The position numbers and the translations under genes are program-made. Positions 7,642-7,925 of a stretch of 7,925 nt of DNA are shown here, piece after piece. This stretch comes from Flavobacteriaceae bacterium (GTDB taxonomy: Bacteria > Bacteroidota > Bacteroidia > Flavobacteriales > Flavobacteriaceae). The stretch lies in the NCBI GenBank assembly GCA_002705385.1, contig PAFO01000010.1:6582-14506 (forward strand). The letters are read 5' to 3'. Each line of letters opens with the position of its first letter. Position 1 is the first letter of the stretch. Below the pieces are notes generated by a model. That model did not search any database and was not told where the DNA came from. It saw only the letters and a program-made list of their open reading frames with translations.

Positions 7642-7925
7642 TTAGTGTTGAGCGCCTTTTATTATGTCGAAAAGATGTAAAGCTTCGGGGAAAACAGCAT
7701 TTAAAGATTCAACTGCTCCTTTTGTTGATCCGGGTAAAGACATTACTAAACTTGTTCCAGCCATGCCTACAACACTTCTTGACAATGCTGCATATGACGT
7801 TCGGTCTTGACCGTATTTTCGAATAGCTTCTTCCATACCTGGAATCCGCTTATCTATAAAAGGTGTAATTGCCTCTGGAGTTTGATCTCTAGGTGAAAGT
7901 CCTGTTCCACCAACAAAAATAATGA
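7642..7925 (-). CDS. moaB: MoaB/MogA-type molybdopterin domain, 5'-truncated; possibly the end of a MoaC-MoaB fusion
   Basis: Only the last 93 codons and the stop are in the window; the gene continues beyond base 7925. The visible part is the C-terminal half of the MogA/MoaB fold. F-V-G-G-T-G-L-S-P-R-D with T-P-E-A just after the window edge is the molybdopterin-binding loop of the family, and S-L-P-G-S-T-K-G-A is the second conserved loop. Related proteins adenylylate molybdopterin before molybdenum insertion; not all MoaB proteins have proven activity. The ending A-L-H-L-F-D-I-I-K-G with a terminal His resembles that of fused MoaC-MoaB proteins common in Bacteroidota, which would place a cyclic pyranopterin phosphate synthase domain upstream, but that part is not visible. 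An internal ATG at 7836 is not the real start because the conserved loop precedes it. It lies 4 bp before moaA in the same operon. Confidence 0.9.
   Translation of the reverse strand, partial: IIFVGGTGLSPRDQTPEAITPFIDKRIPGMEEAIRKYGQDRTSYAALSRSVVGMAGTSLVMSLPGSTKGAVESLNAVFPEALHLFDIIKGAQH

Noticed and set aside
7642..7836. A separate 64-residue gene starting at the ATG at 7836
   Set aside because: The frame continues upstream with the conserved G-G-T-G-L-S-P-R-D loop, so this is an internal methionine of a MoaB domain.

Overview
The window is AT-rich (roughly one third G+C by eye) and looks chromosomal, from a member of the Bacteroidota (Cytophagales or Flavobacteriales type). The signs are signal peptides ending in S/A-Q, start codons without a good Shine-Dalgarno sequence, and secreted Asp-box and lipoprotein-esterase proteins typical of that phylum. 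No RNA gene, insertion sequence, CRISPR array, attachment site or origin is visible. Seven protein genes fill the window, with only short gaps between them.

Left part (1-4244, minus strand): two exported proteins 21 bp apart in a probable operon. First comes a lipoprotein with an alpha/beta-hydrolase (putative esterase) fold. It is followed by a large secreted Asp-box/BNR (sortilin/VPS10-like) beta-propeller protein whose 3' end lies beyond base 1. Both would act outside the cytoplasm; their substrates cannot be read from sequence.

Middle (4327-4944, plus strand): a divergently oriented gene for a small secreted protein of unknown function. It has no ATG start and must begin at TTG or another rare codon.

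Right part (5038-7925): a molybdenum-cofactor region in two converging arms. On the plus strand, an XdhC-family maturation factor overlaps a MocA-type molybdopterin cytidylyltransferase by 8 bp. On the minus strand, a MoaB/MogA domain (cut by the window edge, possibly the end of a MoaC-MoaB fusion) lies 4 bp before moaA. The ends of mocA and moaA overlap tail to tail by 17 bp. Together these genes cover the first step of molybdopterin synthesis from GTP (MoaA), a MoaB/MogA-type function, conversion to the cytosine dinucleotide form (MocA), and delivery to a xanthine-dehydrogenase-family enzyme (XdhC). That enzyme and MoaD, MoaE and MoeA are not in the window.

I found no clearly new multi-gene system. 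The points most worth a second look are the exported esterase/propeller pair, the non-ATG secreted protein, the tail overlap of mocA and moaA, and the altered Rossmann motif in XdhC.
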